Assembly: GCA_035943095.1 (NCBI GenBank)
Contig: DASZCN010000028.1
Span: forward strand, 1-60,263
From: AG41 sp035943095
GTDB lineage: Bacteria > Gemmatimonadota > Gemmatimonadetes > Gemmatimonadales > GWC2-71-9
Reading direction: 5' to 3'
Length of the DNA stretch: 60,263 bases
Positions 44,562-53,456 of the stretch are shown here, one piece after another. The notes below the pieces were generated by a model. That model did no database searches, was not told the origin of the DNA, and worked only from the letters and a program-made list of their open reading frames with translations. How positions within the stretch are numbered: position 1 is the stretch's first letter; every line of letters begins with the position of its first letter. A program made the position numbers and the translations under genes.

Positions 44562-45542
44562 TCAATAAGCGGCTAGCCAGCGGGCGGCTTTCACAATGTC
44601 GTCCGTCTGGGGAAGCACGAAGTCCTCGAGCGTCGGTGCGTACGGCAGTGGCACATCGTGCGCCGTCACCCGCATGATCGGACCGTCGAGCCAGGCGAAG
44701 GCCTGCTCGTTGATGCGGGCCGCGATCTCGCCCGCCACGCCGCCGGTGCGCGTGTCCTCATGCACGATGAGCACCTTGCTCGTCTTTTGTACGGTCCGCA
44801 TGATCGCCGCGTCGTCCATCGGGAGGAGTGTGCGGAGGTCGAGCACTTCGACCGACAGGCCATCGTCTTTCGCGAGCTGCTCGGCGGCCTCGAGCGACTT
44901 CCACACCGTGGCCCCGTAGGTGACGATCGACAGATCCTTCCCTTCGCGCGCGAGCCGCGCTTCGCCGATCGGCGTGAGGATCTCCTCGCCCTCCGGGAGC
45001 GTCTCCTTGATGCGACGGTACAGCCACTTGTGCTCGAGGTAGATCACTGGATCGTCGTCGCGGATGGAGGCCTTGATCAGGCCTTTGGCGTCCCGCGCCG
45101 TGGCGGGATAGACGATCTTCAGGCCCGGCGTGTGAAAGAAGGCCGCCTCGGGGTTCTGCGAGTGGAACGGGCCGCCGCGCACATAGCCACCGCAGGGGCC
45201 GCGCACCACGATCGGCGTCGACAGACCCGCGCGGTAGCGCGCCGTCGCGACGTAGTTGGTCAGCATGTCGTAGGCGCAGGAGATGAAGTCGATGAACTGC
45301 ATCTCGGCCACCGGTCGCATGCCCATGTGGGCCGCACCGGCCGCCGCGCCGACGATCGCCGCCTCGGAGATCGGTGTGTCGATCACGCGCTCTCCTCCGA
45401 ACTTCTTCGCGAACCCTTCGGTGACCTTGAAAGCCCCGCCGTACAGTCCCACGTCCTCGCCCAGGATGAACACGCTGGGATCGCGCTCCATTTCCTCCCA
45501 CAGCCCCTGGCGCAGCGCCTCGAGATACGTGACGTCCGCCAT
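44562..45542 (-). CDS. 2-oxoacid dehydrogenase E1 beta subunit
   Basis: A 326-residue transketolase-like protein with YLEALRQGLWEEMERDPSVFILGEDVG at the start, GGERVIDTPISEAAIVGAAAGAA, GPCGGYVRGGPFHSQNPEAAF and the C-terminal transketolase domain (VEVLDLRTLLPMDDAAIM, HEDTRTGGVAGEI). It binds TPP jointly with E1 alpha and decarboxylates the 2-oxoacid. ATG 45542 overlaps the E1 alpha stop (ATGA). A longer frame upstream lies inside E1 alpha and is rejected. Confidence 0.94.
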   Translation of the reverse strand: MADVTYLEALRQGLWEEMERDPSVFILGEDVGLYGGAFKVTEGFAKKFGGERVIDTPISEAAIVGAAAGAAHMGMRPVAEMQFIDFISCAYDMLTNYVATARYRAGLSTPIVVRGPCGGYVRGGPFHSQNPEAAFFHTPGLKIVYPATARDAKGLIKASIRDDDPVIYLEHKWLYRRIKETLPEGEEILTPIGEARLAREGKDLSIVTYGATVWKSLEAAEQLAKDDGLSVEVLDLRTLLPMDDAAIMRTVQKTSKVLIVHEDTRTGGVAGEIAARINEQAFAWLDGPIMRVTAHDVPLPYAPTLEDFVLPQTDDIVKAARWLAAY

Positions 45543-46597
45543 CACAGGCTCCGATACCAGTGCCGTGCAGCAGCCGGCGGATCGCGGTACACCCCGCCCA
45601 GCGCCGACTCCGCAAGGGGCAACGGCGCGTCCACGCAGGCGTCGGTCGCCTCGTCGATCTCCGCCGTCACCCGCTCGTCGATCTCCTTCAGCTCGCGGTC
45701 CTCCGCCCAATCATTTTGCACCAGCTGGTTGACGTAGCGGTCCACCGGATCGTTCTCCTTGGCCCACCGGTCGAGCTCGTCCTTCGGGACGTAATGCTGG
45801 TCGTCATGCTCGGCGTGGCCCTTGCGCCGATACGTCTTCACTTCGATCAGGTGGACGCCGTGGCCACGGCGCGCGCGCTCCACTGTAAACTTCGTCGCCT
45901 CGTATACGGCCAGCACGTCGTTTCCGTCGACCGTCGTTCCCGGGATGCCGTAGCCCTTCGCTTTCTCGGCCAGATCCTTGACGGCGAATTGCTTTTCGGG
46001 CGGCGTGGAATAGGCCCAGCGGTTGTATTCCGCGATCACGACCAGCGGCACCTTCTGCACGGCGGCGAAGTTGAGGCCTTCGTGGAAGGTGCCCGTTGAG
46101 GTCCCACCATCGCCGATATAGACGAGGCCCACCCGCGGCTCCCCTCGCAACTTGAAGGTGAGCGCGATCCCCGCCATCACCGGGATCATGTCGCCCAGAT
46201 GGGAGATCTGGCCCAGATACCCCTTCTCCAGGTCATTGAAATGCACGTTCAGCTCACGCCCCCGCGTGGGACCGTCGGCCTTGGCCATGTACTGCCGCAG
46301 GATCTCGATCGGCTCGGCACCCATGACGAGCATCGAGCCCAGGTTGCGGATCAGGGGCGAAAGGATGTCCTGATTCCGGCCCCGCATGAGCGCGTACGCC
46401 GTCGCCACCGATTCGCCCTCCTGACCGAGGGAACGAAACAGGCCCCCGATGACCTTGCTCTGCCGGTACAGGGCGGTGAGCCGCTCCTCGAGCGTCCGGG
46501 TGAGCCGGAGGAAGCGATAGATTTCGAGGAGCTGGTCGCGGGTGAGGCCCGCCGGAATGGGCGGCGACTGACGGGCGGGAGCGGCGCGCGATACCAT
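45542..46597 (-). CDS. 2-oxoacid dehydrogenase E1 alpha subunit
   Basis: The 351-residue subunit has the TPP motif GDGGTSTGTFHEGLNFAAVQKVPLVV ending in EYNRWAYSTP, a variant of the usual NNxWA, and the phosphorylation-loop region KTYRRKGHAEHDDQHY. It is the first gene of the E1a-E1b-E2 unit. A TATAAT lies only seven bases before the ATG, which indicates a leaderless transcript. Substrate type (pyruvate or branched-chain) is not settled. Confidence 0.93.
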   Translation of the reverse strand: MVSRAAPARQSPPIPAGLTRDQLLEIYRFLRLTRTLEERLTALYRQSKVIGGLFRSLGQEGESVATAYALMRGRNQDILSPLIRNLGSMLVMGAEPIEILRQYMAKADGPTRGRELNVHFNDLEKGYLGQISHLGDMIPVMAGIALTFKLRGEPRVGLVYIGDGGTSTGTFHEGLNFAAVQKVPLVVIAEYNRWAYSTPPEKQFAVKDLAEKAKGYGIPGTTVDGNDVLAVYEATKFTVERARRGHGVHLIEVKTYRRKGHAEHDDQHYVPKDELDRWAKENDPVDRYVNQLVQNDWAEDRELKEIDERVTAEIDEATDACVDAPLPLAESALGGVYRDPPAAARHWYRSL

Positions 46598-46604
46598 GAC
46601 GTAA

Positions 46605-46610
46605 ATTATA
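46605..46610 (-). promoter_or_regulatory. Perfect TATAAT -10 element for the E1 alpha gene
   Basis: On the minus strand TATAAT is followed by seven bases and then the ATG, so transcription would begin at or next to the start codon. No convincing -35 hexamer is visible. There is no Shine-Dalgarno sequence ahead of this ATG, consistent with leaderless initiation. Confidence 0.6.
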
Positions 46611-46670
46611 GCGGGCGTGAAACTTGGCGGGACGGGGCGACCAAATCAAGCTCCGCGGTGAGGAGGAAAG

Positions 46671-46886
46671 ATGGCGACGTTGAAGCTCCGCGTGACGGGT
46701 ATGACGTGCGGCCACTGCCGGATGAAGGTCGAGCAGGCGTTGAAGGAAGCGAGCGGCGTGTACTCCGCCGTCGTGGACCTCCAGGCAGGGGAGGCGGAAG
46801 TCGACTTCAATGACGACGCCGCGACCGCGCAGCAGCTCATCGCGGCGGTCGAGCGAGCAGGATACGGCGCGCGGATGGCGGGCTAG
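46671..46886 (+). CDS. copZ: CopZ-like heavy-metal chaperone
   Basis: A 71-residue HMA protein with the Cu(I)-binding motif GMTCGHC (residues 10-16) and the ferredoxin-like beta-alpha-beta-beta-alpha-beta fold. It should deliver copper to the CopA ATPase encoded nearby on the other strand. The ATG is preceded by GAGGAGG. It is divergent from the E1 alpha gene (73 bases between) and its stop overlaps the convergent gene's stop by four bases. Confidence 0.93.
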   Translation: MATLKLRVTGMTCGHCRMKVEQALKEASGVYSAVVDLQAGEAEVDFNDDAATAQQLIAAVERAGYGARMAG

Positions 46887-47173
46887 TAGGCGCCGCGGAG
46901 CTCATAACTCGGCTCCACCTGCTTGTGCACCTCCGCGAGAAACCGTTTGGCCAACCGGTCCAACTCCGATTCGCCCACTTGATCGGTGGTAACCTCGACC
47001 AGCGTGTAGTGCCCACCCTCCGCGCGTGCGGCGATGGTCACCTTGCCGAGGGCGCCGGCGTAGGTCCGGCGGCGGGGCGCCTCGTCCGCCGGCGCGAGCC
47101 GGGTCCCGAAAAAGGCTTTCGCCAGGGTCAAGACGTCGTCGGGGCTCAGTCGAGTCCGATGGAAGTACCGCAT
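46883..47173 (-). CDS. Hypothetical protein between copZ and copA
   Basis: A 96-residue protein (MRYFHRTRLSPDDVLTLAKAFFGTRL...) with a predicted alpha/beta plan and a helical C-terminal half (ESELDRLAKRFLAEVHKQV). No metal-binding cysteines are present. It lies 25 bases after copA on the same strand, so it may be co-transcribed with the copper genes. ATG 47173 is preferred to a GTG at 47185 because a GGAG element lies before it. Not recognised. Confidence 0.6.
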   Translation of the reverse strand: MRYFHRTRLSPDDVLTLAKAFFGTRLAPADEAPRRRTYAGALGKVTIAARAEGGHYTLVEVTTDQVGESELDRLAKRFLAEVHKQVEPSYELRGAY

Positions 47174-47198
47174 CCGCTCCGTCACTCCTTCCCGCGCG

Positions 47199-49748
47199 TC
47201 ACGCCCACGCCGGCTTGAAGCGGCGCAGCGTGAGGCTGTTCAATACGACACTGAGGCTCGACCATGCCATCGCCGCGCTCGCCAGAATCGGCGAAAGGAG
47301 CACGTGGAAGAACGGAAACAACACGCCCGCGGCGATCGGGATCCCGATCACGTTGTAGACGAAGGCCCAGAACAGATTCAGTCTGATGGTCCCCATCGTG
47401 CGGCGCGACAACTGGATCGCCGTCACGGCGCTGCGCAGGTCGCCCCGGATGAGGGTCACGTCGGAGGCTTCCATGGCGATGTCCGTCCCCGTCCCGATCG
47501 CGATGCCGACGTCCGCCTGGGCGAGCGCCGGCGCGTCGTTGATGCCGTCGCCCACCATGGCCACGTCGCGACCCTGCCGCTGCAGCTTCTTCACGATGTC
47601 CGCCTTCTGCGAGGGCAGGACCTCTGCCAGGACCTCATCGATCCCGACCTCGCGGGCGACTGCCTCCGCACCGCGCTTCACGTCGCCGGACAGCATCATG
47701 ACCGAAAGGCCCATGCGGTTCAGGAGGGTCACCGCCTCCTTCGCGCTGGGCTTGATCGGGTCGGAGATGGCCACGACCGCATAGACCGTGTTGTTCACGA
47801 CCACGATCACGGGTGTGCGCCCTTGGGCGGCAAGCCGATCCGCGTCGGGCCCCAGGGAACCGAGCTCGAGACTGCGCTCACGAGCGTGGCGCAGCGATAT
47901 CACCTCGATGATGCGTCGGTCCACCGTCCCGCGCACGCCCCGCCCTTCCATCATCGCGAACTTTTCCACCGGCAGGAGATCGACGTTCCGCTCCTTCGCG
48001 GCCTTCACCACCGCGAGCGCGAGCGGGTGCTCGGAGCGCTGCTCCACGGACGCCGCCCACTTGAGCACCTCGGCCGGAGCGAGCGGCGTGCCGTCGGGAC
48101 GCTTGGCGGTGACGATGTGCGTGACCGTCGGCCGCCCTTCGGTGATCGTGCCCGTCTTGTCGAGCAGCACCGTGCGCACCTTGGAGAGGCGATCGAGCGC
48201 TTCGCCGCTTCGGATGAGGATGCCGAGCTCGGCCGCTTTCCCCGTTCCCACGAGGATCGCCGTGGGCGTCGCGAGCCCGAGCGCGCACGGACAGGCGATG
48301 ATCAGGACGGTGACGAGCGCCACGGTCGAGAACACCAGAACCGGCTCGGGCCCGAAGTCGTACCAGGCCACGAACGCCGCGATCGCGACGGCGATCACGA
48401 TGGGCACGAACACGCCCGCCACCTGGTCGGCCAGGCGTTGGATCGGCGCCTTAGTGGATTGCGCGTCTTCCACAAGCTGCACGATCTGCCCCAGGGCCGA
48501 CTCCTTGCCGACACGGGTCACGCGCAGGGTGACGCTGCCGGTGGTGTTCAAAGTCGCCCCGATGACCTCGTCCCCGATCTTCTTGCCCACCGGGATGGGC
48601 TCTCCCGTGAGCATCGACTCGTCAACCGCCGACGCGCCCTCTGTGACGAGGCCGTCGACCGGGATCTTCTCTCCCGGTTTCACGACGACCAGGTCGCCCG
48701 GCACGACTGCCTCGACGGCGATCTCGGCCTCCTTCCCCTCCCGGATCACATGGGCGGTCCGTGCCCGCAGCCCGGCGAGCCGGCGGATGGCTTCCGACGT
48801 GCGGCCCCTCGCCCGAGCCTCGAGCAAGCGCCCCAGCAGGATAAGGGCGATAATCGCGCTGACGGACTCGTAATACACATCGGGCGAGCGTCCCGCACCC
48901 GTGAAGAGGCCGGGGGCGAACGTGGCGACCAGCGAATACAGCAGCGCCGCGCCGGTGCCGACGCCGATGAGCGTGTTCATGTCGGCGCTGCGGTGCCGGA
49001 GCCCGCTCCAGGTGCCCTTGTAGAACTGGCCGCCCGACCAGATGACGACCGGAAGGGTGAGCGCGGCCAGCGCGACCTTGATCCACCGCGGATCGAGCGC
49101 GCCTTGCCCAGCCAAGGCTTCCTGGAGTCGCAGCGCGAGCGGCATGAGCAAGCGCCCCAAGAGATCCACCTGCCTGAGGGTCGTGTCGGCGTCGTGCGCC
49201 ATCAACAGCATCGCGCCGAGCATGCTCACTATGGTCACCGCCGCCGCCAGCGCGAACTTCCACGTCAGGGTACGGATCTCGTGCTGCCGCGCCAGCCGCT
49301 CGCGCTCGAGCGGGTCCTCGGCGGCGATCGGCTCTGCGACGCGGAATCCGCCCTCCTCCACCGCCCGCTCGAGCGCCTCCGCGGTAGTCGCGCCGGGGAT
49401 ATACGTCACGACCACCGTCTCCGTCGCTTGGTTGGCGGCAGCGGTGATCACCCCGGGCACCCGCCGCAACGCCGCCTCGAGCGGGAGCACACTCGGCGCG
49501 TAGTGGAGCTGTTCGACCGTGAAGGAAACGGTCGCCTTGCCGCAGTCGTACCCGGTATCCCGTACCGTTTGGATCAGCTGAGCGACCTGTGTCTGCGAGT
49601 CGTCGTAATCGACCGCTGCCTTCCCGGTCGCATAGTTCACGGCGGCGCTTGCCACACCCCCGGCGCGCCCCAGGGCGTCCTGGACCGTGGCGGCGCACGA
49701 GGCGCAGCTCATGCCCTCGATCGGGAGGATGATCCGAGCCTTAGCCAT
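47199..49748 (-). CDS. copA: Copper-translocating P1B-type ATPase
   Basis: The 849-residue transporter has an N-terminal HMA domain with GMSCASC (residues 12-18), a second HMA-like domain (~75-138) that has lost its CxxC, membrane helices, TGEP (381-384), the ion-binding CPC in ACPCALGLATP (486-488) and the phosphorylated Asp in DKTGT (530-534). CPC with N-terminal HMA motifs indicates Cu(I) export. It overlaps the cupredoxin gene by eight bases and belongs with copZ opposite. Confidence 0.96.
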   Translation of the reverse strand: MAKARIILPIEGMSCASCAATVQDALGRAGGVASAAVNYATGKAAVDYDDSQTQVAQLIQTVRDTGYDCGKATVSFTVEQLHYAPSVLPLEAALRRVPGVITAAANQATETVVVTYIPGATTAEALERAVEEGGFRVAEPIAAEDPLERERLARQHEIRTLTWKFALAAAVTIVSMLGAMLLMAHDADTTLRQVDLLGRLLMPLALRLQEALAGQGALDPRWIKVALAALTLPVVIWSGGQFYKGTWSGLRHRSADMNTLIGVGTGAALLYSLVATFAPGLFTGAGRSPDVYYESVSAIIALILLGRLLEARARGRTSEAIRRLAGLRARTAHVIREGKEAEIAVEAVVPGDLVVVKPGEKIPVDGLVTEGASAVDESMLTGEPIPVGKKIGDEVIGATLNTTGSVTLRVTRVGKESALGQIVQLVEDAQSTKAPIQRLADQVAGVFVPIVIAVAIAAFVAWYDFGPEPVLVFSTVALVTVLIIACPCALGLATPTAILVGTGKAAELGILIRSGEALDRLSKVRTVLLDKTGTITEGRPTVTHIVTAKRPDGTPLAPAEVLKWAASVEQRSEHPLALAVVKAAKERNVDLLPVEKFAMMEGRGVRGTVDRRIIEVISLRHARERSLELGSLGPDADRLAAQGRTPVIVVVNNTVYAVVAISDPIKPSAKEAVTLLNRMGLSVMMLSGDVKRGAEAVAREVGIDEVLAEVLPSQKADIVKKLQRQGRDVAMVGDGINDAPALAQADVGIAIGTGTDIAMEASDVTLIRGDLRSAVTAIQLSRRTMGTIRLNLFWAFVYNVIGIPIAAGVLFPFFHVLLSPILASAAMAWSSLSVVLNSLTLRRFKPAWA

Positions 49749-50172
49749 GGAACTTGTGGGGCGAGGCGGAGGGCCGCGGATCGGACGTCGCCGGCTCGAC
49801 CACGAGGAGACCTTTCAACATGTTCATGCCGCAGCGGAATCGGTACTCGCCCGCCTCTTGCGGCGTGAATTCGACGGCCGTGGTCTGGAATGCGGGAAGC
49901 GCCGTGTCGATCCCGAAGTCCTCGAACACGACGCGCTCGGAACAATCCGCGGTCTCGTCGCGATAGAACTGCAGCCGGACCGGTTGACCCGCCCGTACGA
50001 CGATCATGTCGGGCGTGTAGCCGCCCTTTACCGTGACGTGGACCTCCTGCACACCGTCTACGTTCGCCGCGGCGGCCGCGGGGCGAGGGCCACGCGACCA
50101 CAGGAAGTACCACAGCACCCAGACGATGGCGGCGAGACCGACGGCGGTGACGACGTACTGCGCGACGCTCAC
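49741..50172 (-). CDS. Membrane-anchored cupredoxin-domain protein
   Basis: From GTG 50172 (GTGA overlap with the ino1 stop) the 143-residue protein has one N-terminal membrane helix (AQYVVTAVGLAAIVWVLWYFLW) and a periplasmic cupredoxin fold. Likely copper ligands are Cys in DETADCSERVVFEDFG and Cys/Met in YRFRCGMNMLKGLLVVE. Such proteins occur beside CopA and may pass copper to or from it. A longer upstream frame inside ino1 is rejected. Confidence 0.88.
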   Translation of the reverse strand: MSVAQYVVTAVGLAAIVWVLWYFLWSRGPRPAAAAANVDGVQEVHVTVKGGYTPDMIVVRAGQPVRLQFYRDETADCSERVVFEDFGIDTALPAFQTTAVEFTPQEAGEYRFRCGMNMLKGLLVVEPATSDPRPSASPHKFHG

Positions 50173-51494
50173 GCCTTCTCGTAGTACTCGATGCCGAGGT
50201 GGGTGATCTGCTCCTCGCCCATCAGCCACCGCAGGGTGTTCTTCAACTTCGTGTGCTGGATGAACAGATCGTGCTCGGGGTAGAGACCGGGCGCGGTCTG
50301 CGGGCTCTTGAAGTAAAAAGACAGCCACTCCTGGATTCCGGACAGCCCCGCACGCTGCGCGAGATCGAAGAACAAGGCGAGGTCGAGGACGATCGGCGCC
50401 GCCAGGATGGAATCCCGGCACAGGAAGTCGACCTTGATCTGCATCGGGTAGCCGAGCCACCCGAAGATGTCGATGTTGTCCCAGCCCTCCTTGTTATCGC
50501 CCCGCGGAGGGTAGTAGTTGATGCGGACCTTGTGGAAGACGTTTCCGTACAGCTCGGGATACTGGTCGGGCTGGAGGATGTACTCGAGAACACCGAGCTT
50601 CGACTCTTCCTTGGTCTTGAACGACTCCGGATCGTCCAGCACTTCACCGTCGCGGTTGCCGAGGATGTTCGTCGAATACCACCCCGCGAGGCCGAGCATC
50701 CGGGCCTTGAAGGCCGGGGCGAGCACGGTCTTCATCATCGTCTGACCGGTCTTGAAATCTTTCCCGCCGATCGGGAGCTTGCGCTCTTCCGCCAGGTGTT
50801 GCAGGACCGGCACGTCCACCGTGAGGTTCGGTGCCCCATTCGCAAAGGGCACGTTTTCCATCAAGGCCGCATAGGCGTACAGCATCGACGGCGCGATCGC
50901 GGGGTCGTTCTGCTCCATCGCCCGCTCGAACGCCTGCAGGCTCTGGTGGGCGGGGCCAGGGGTCAAGAAGACCTCAGTCGAGGCTGCCCAAATCATCACG
51001 AGGCGATCCGCGCCGGAGCGCTTCTTCACGTCCCGGATGTCCTGACGCAGCTGTTCGGCCAGGTCGCGCTTGGTCTTGCCGCGCTTCACGTTTGTCCCGG
51101 TCAGTCTTTTGACATAGTTCTGATCGAACGCGGCCGCCATCGGCTTGATGCCCTTGAGGAAATCGGCGATCGGCTCCAGATGTGGCGCCTCCAGCACACC
51201 CGCCTTCTTCGCCGCGCTGTAGGCGTCATCGGGAATCGGATCCCACGCCGCGAACACCAGGTCCTCGAGGCGGGCGAGCGGAACGAACTCTTTGATCTTC
51301 GGCGCGCGCTTCTCGGTCCGCTTCCCGAGCCGGATCGTCCCCATCTGCGACAGAGAGCCGATCGGCAGCCCAGTCCCCCGCCGCACGTTTTCCACGCCGG
51401 CGATGAAGGTGGTGGAGACCGCGCCCAACCCGACGAGCATCACACCGAGCTTCCCCTTGGCGGGCGCGACGTCCCGACCATCCTGCTGAGCCAC
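50169..51494 (-). CDS. ino1: myo-Inositol-1-phosphate synthase
   Basis: The 441-residue enzyme isomerises glucose 6-phosphate to inositol 1-phosphate with NAD. It has GVMLVGLGAVSTTFIAG at the N terminus (NAD site), WDPIPDDAY, TGTNVKRGKTKRDLAEQL, GGKDFKTGQTMMKTVLAP, STNILGNRDGEVL and the LGYPMQIKVDFLCRDSILAAPIVLDL dimer region. GTG 51494 has AAGGA eight bases upstream; GTG 51500 would overlap the preceding stop and is the alternative. Coupled to a CDP-alcohol phosphotransferase, it points to inositol phospholipids. Confidence 0.95.
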   Translation of the reverse strand: MAQQDGRDVAPAKGKLGVMLVGLGAVSTTFIAGVENVRRGTGLPIGSLSQMGTIRLGKRTEKRAPKIKEFVPLARLEDLVFAAWDPIPDDAYSAAKKAGVLEAPHLEPIADFLKGIKPMAAAFDQNYVKRLTGTNVKRGKTKRDLAEQLRQDIRDVKKRSGADRLVMIWAASTEVFLTPGPAHQSLQAFERAMEQNDPAIAPSMLYAYAALMENVPFANGAPNLTVDVPVLQHLAEERKLPIGGKDFKTGQTMMKTVLAPAFKARMLGLAGWYSTNILGNRDGEVLDDPESFKTKEESKLGVLEYILQPDQYPELYGNVFHKVRINYYPPRGDNKEGWDNIDIFGWLGYPMQIKVDFLCRDSILAAPIVLDLALFFDLAQRAGLSGIQEWLSFYFKSPQTAPGLYPEHDLFIQHTKLKNTLRWLMGEEQITHLGIEYYEKA

Positions 51495-51496
51495 GA

Positions 51497-52192
51497 TCAC
51501 TGTCCTTTCCGAGATTGCAATGCGGGCGCGCGCCCGGGGAGGGTGTCCCGCTGATGCGGTCGCCGCGCCACCGGGGTACCGGCGGCGTTCGCGACGTAGA
51601 GAATCCGCTGTACGACGGTCACCGATGTCGCGAGTGCCAGGACCACGGTGATCCAGAACAACAACACTCCGTGGTTCCCGGCGCCGAGAAACATGGTGGG
51701 CGCACCCAGCAACAACACGCGCTCCGCTCGCTGGGCGATCCCCACCTTGGCGGTGAGCCCCAACCCTTCCGCGCGCGCCCGCGTGTACGAAACCAATAGC
51801 GACGCCGACAGGGCCACGAGGCACGCGACCACGGCCCACATCACACGGTCGGCCGGGACACCCCCTCGCAGGAAATACACGGCGATGCCGCTGAACAACG
51901 CCGCCTCGCCGACACGGTCGAGCGTCGAATCGTAAAACGCGCCGAACGTGGTGCTCATATCGCCCTGGCGCGCCACGCGGCCGTCCACCATGTCGAACAA
52001 GCCGGAAAAGAGAAGCAGGAACCCGCCGGAGCGCACCCACCCGAGCGCAAACGCCGTCGCGGAGGCGATCACGACCAGCGTGCCGACGGTGGTGATCAGA
52101 TTGGGTCGAACGTGCAGGCGAATCAGCGCCAGAGCCAGCGGATCGAGCAACCTCCCGAAGCCCTCCCGCACCCGCTGGGGGATCACGTTCAT
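51497..52192 (-). CDS. CDP-alcohol phosphatidyltransferase
   Basis: The 231-residue membrane enzyme has the family motif D-G-x2-A-R-x8-G-x3-D-x3-D (VDGRVARQGDMSTTFGAFYD-STLDR) and about six hydrophobic segments. It transfers a phosphatidyl group from CDP-diacylglycerol to an alcohol phosphate. The overlapping ino1 gene suggests inositol phosphate as acceptor, giving phosphatidylinositol phosphate, as in actinobacterial PgsA1; glycerol phosphate is the alternative. It is the first gene of this pair. Confidence 0.9.
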   Translation of the reverse strand: MNVIPQRVREGFGRLLDPLALALIRLHVRPNLITTVGTLVVIASATAFALGWVRSGGFLLLFSGLFDMVDGRVARQGDMSTTFGAFYDSTLDRVGEAALFSGIAVYFLRGGVPADRVMWAVVACLVALSASLLVSYTRARAEGLGLTAKVGIAQRAERVLLLGAPTMFLGAGNHGVLLFWITVVLALATSVTVVQRILYVANAAGTPVARRPHQRDTLPGRAPALQSRKGQ

Positions 52193-52226
52193 AGCGGGGG
52201 GAAGCTAGCCGGGAGCGAACAGACTC

Positions 52227-53456
52227 TCAATAGAGCAAGTACTTGACGCGCTGGCGTCGAAACGCCGCCAGCGGCCCATCCCACGCGCGCCACACCGATT
52301 CCGGGGCGCGGCCGGCGAGCACCGCGCGCTCCAAGTCCGGCCCGCCAGCCAGCCGATCGAAGCGCGCGACGTCGAATCGCAGGGAGTCGGGATGCGCCCC
52401 CCGAATCGCGGACAGGAGGAGGACGGCGACCCGGGTCGGGTCATAGCGCCGCCGCTCTACCACCCGCAGACGGATGCCGAAGATCGTCATTCCGTCGTAC
52501 TTGCCGTCGGTCGGCGCTCGGGGCGTAAACGTCACGCCGGACACTTCTACGCCGGTCAGGCCTTCCTGAGCCCAGCGCCCTCCGCCGCGAAGCCGCGGCA
52601 GCACGGCGCCGGTGTCCAGCCACGGCGCTCCCACCACTTGATACGCCAGGCCGGTGCCGCGGCCTACGGAAAGGTTCGTCGCCTCGAACAGGCAGGTACC
52701 GGGGTAATGCACGGCGCTCTCGAGGTTCGGCATGTTCGGCGACGGGCGTACCCACGGGAGTCCCGTGTCGTCGTAATACATGGCACGCCGCCACCCGGCG
52801 GCCGGTACCACCGTGAGACGAGCGTGAATGCCGAGGACATCGTTCGCGAGCCGCATCAGCTCGCCCAGCGTCATGCCGTGCCGCATCGGGATCGGGAGAA
52901 AATCGGCGACCCGCTCGACGGCGTGGCCCGCTGCCACGTTGCCCTGCACGGCGACGCCACCGATGGGATTGGGTCGGTCCAGCACGAGCACCGGCTTGCC
53001 CCTCCGCGCCGCCTCCTGCATCGCCAGCACCGCGGTTGGGGGGTAGCTGTAGTACCGAGCGCCGACGTCCTGCAGGTCCACGAGCAGCTCATCCACGGAA
53101 TCGAGGGCTGCGATCGCGGACAACGACGTTCCGCCGTAGAGGCTGTAGATTGGGAGTCCGGTCGTCGAGTCGACCGTGTCGGGCAGCCCGGATCGGTCCT
53201 CGACACCTCGCAACCCGTGCTCGGGGCTCAGGATCAACGCGACCTGGACGCCCGGCGTACCACGCAACAGATCGATGTCCCGGCGGCCCAGGCGGTCCAC
53301 GCCCGTCTGATTGGTCAGCAGCGCGACACGCTTGCCGGTGACGAGCCCGATGGAATCGGACAACACCACTTCGATCCCGGGCCGCACCTGCGCCGTCGCG
53401 GGAAGAGCCGTGGCGACGGCGAGTACCACCAACAGCGAGAGAGAATGCGGGCGCAT
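52227..53456 (-). CDS. namZ: Exo-beta-N-acetylmuramidase NamZ (DUF1343)
   Basis: The 409-residue protein has a signal peptide (MRPHSLSLLVVLAVATALPATA) and the DUF1343/NamZ pattern: LLTNQTGVDRLGRRDIDLL, ILSPEHGLRGVEDRSG, LLVDLQDVGARYYSYP and RPNPIGG, then WVRPSPNMPNLESAVHYPGTCLFEATN. NamZ removes terminal MurNAc from peptidoglycan fragments and is encoded beside NagZ and AmiE in Bacillus. Its start codon overlaps the start of the divergent nagZ by 12 bases. AGGAG lies three bases before the ATG. Confidence 0.93.
   Translation of the reverse strand: MRPHSLSLLVVLAVATALPATAQVRPGIEVVLSDSIGLVTGKRVALLTNQTGVDRLGRRDIDLLRGTPGVQVALILSPEHGLRGVEDRSGLPDTVDSTTGLPIYSLYGGTSLSAIAALDSVDELLVDLQDVGARYYSYPPTAVLAMQEAARRGKPVLVLDRPNPIGGVAVQGNVAAGHAVERVADFLPIPMRHGMTLGELMRLANDVLGIHARLTVVPAAGWRRAMYYDDTGLPWVRPSPNMPNLESAVHYPGTCLFEATNLSVGRGTGLAYQVVGAPWLDTGAVLPRLRGGGRWAQEGLTGVEVSGVTFTPRAPTDGKYDGMTIFGIRLRVVERRRYDPTRVAVLLLSAIRGAHPDSLRFDVARFDRLAGGPDLERAVLAGRAPESVWRAWDGPLAAFRRQRVKYLLY

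Noticed and set aside
52392..53444. Plus-strand frame extending nagZ upstream by about 350 codons
   Set aside because: It is antisense to namZ; the lipoprotein signal at 53445 marks the real start.
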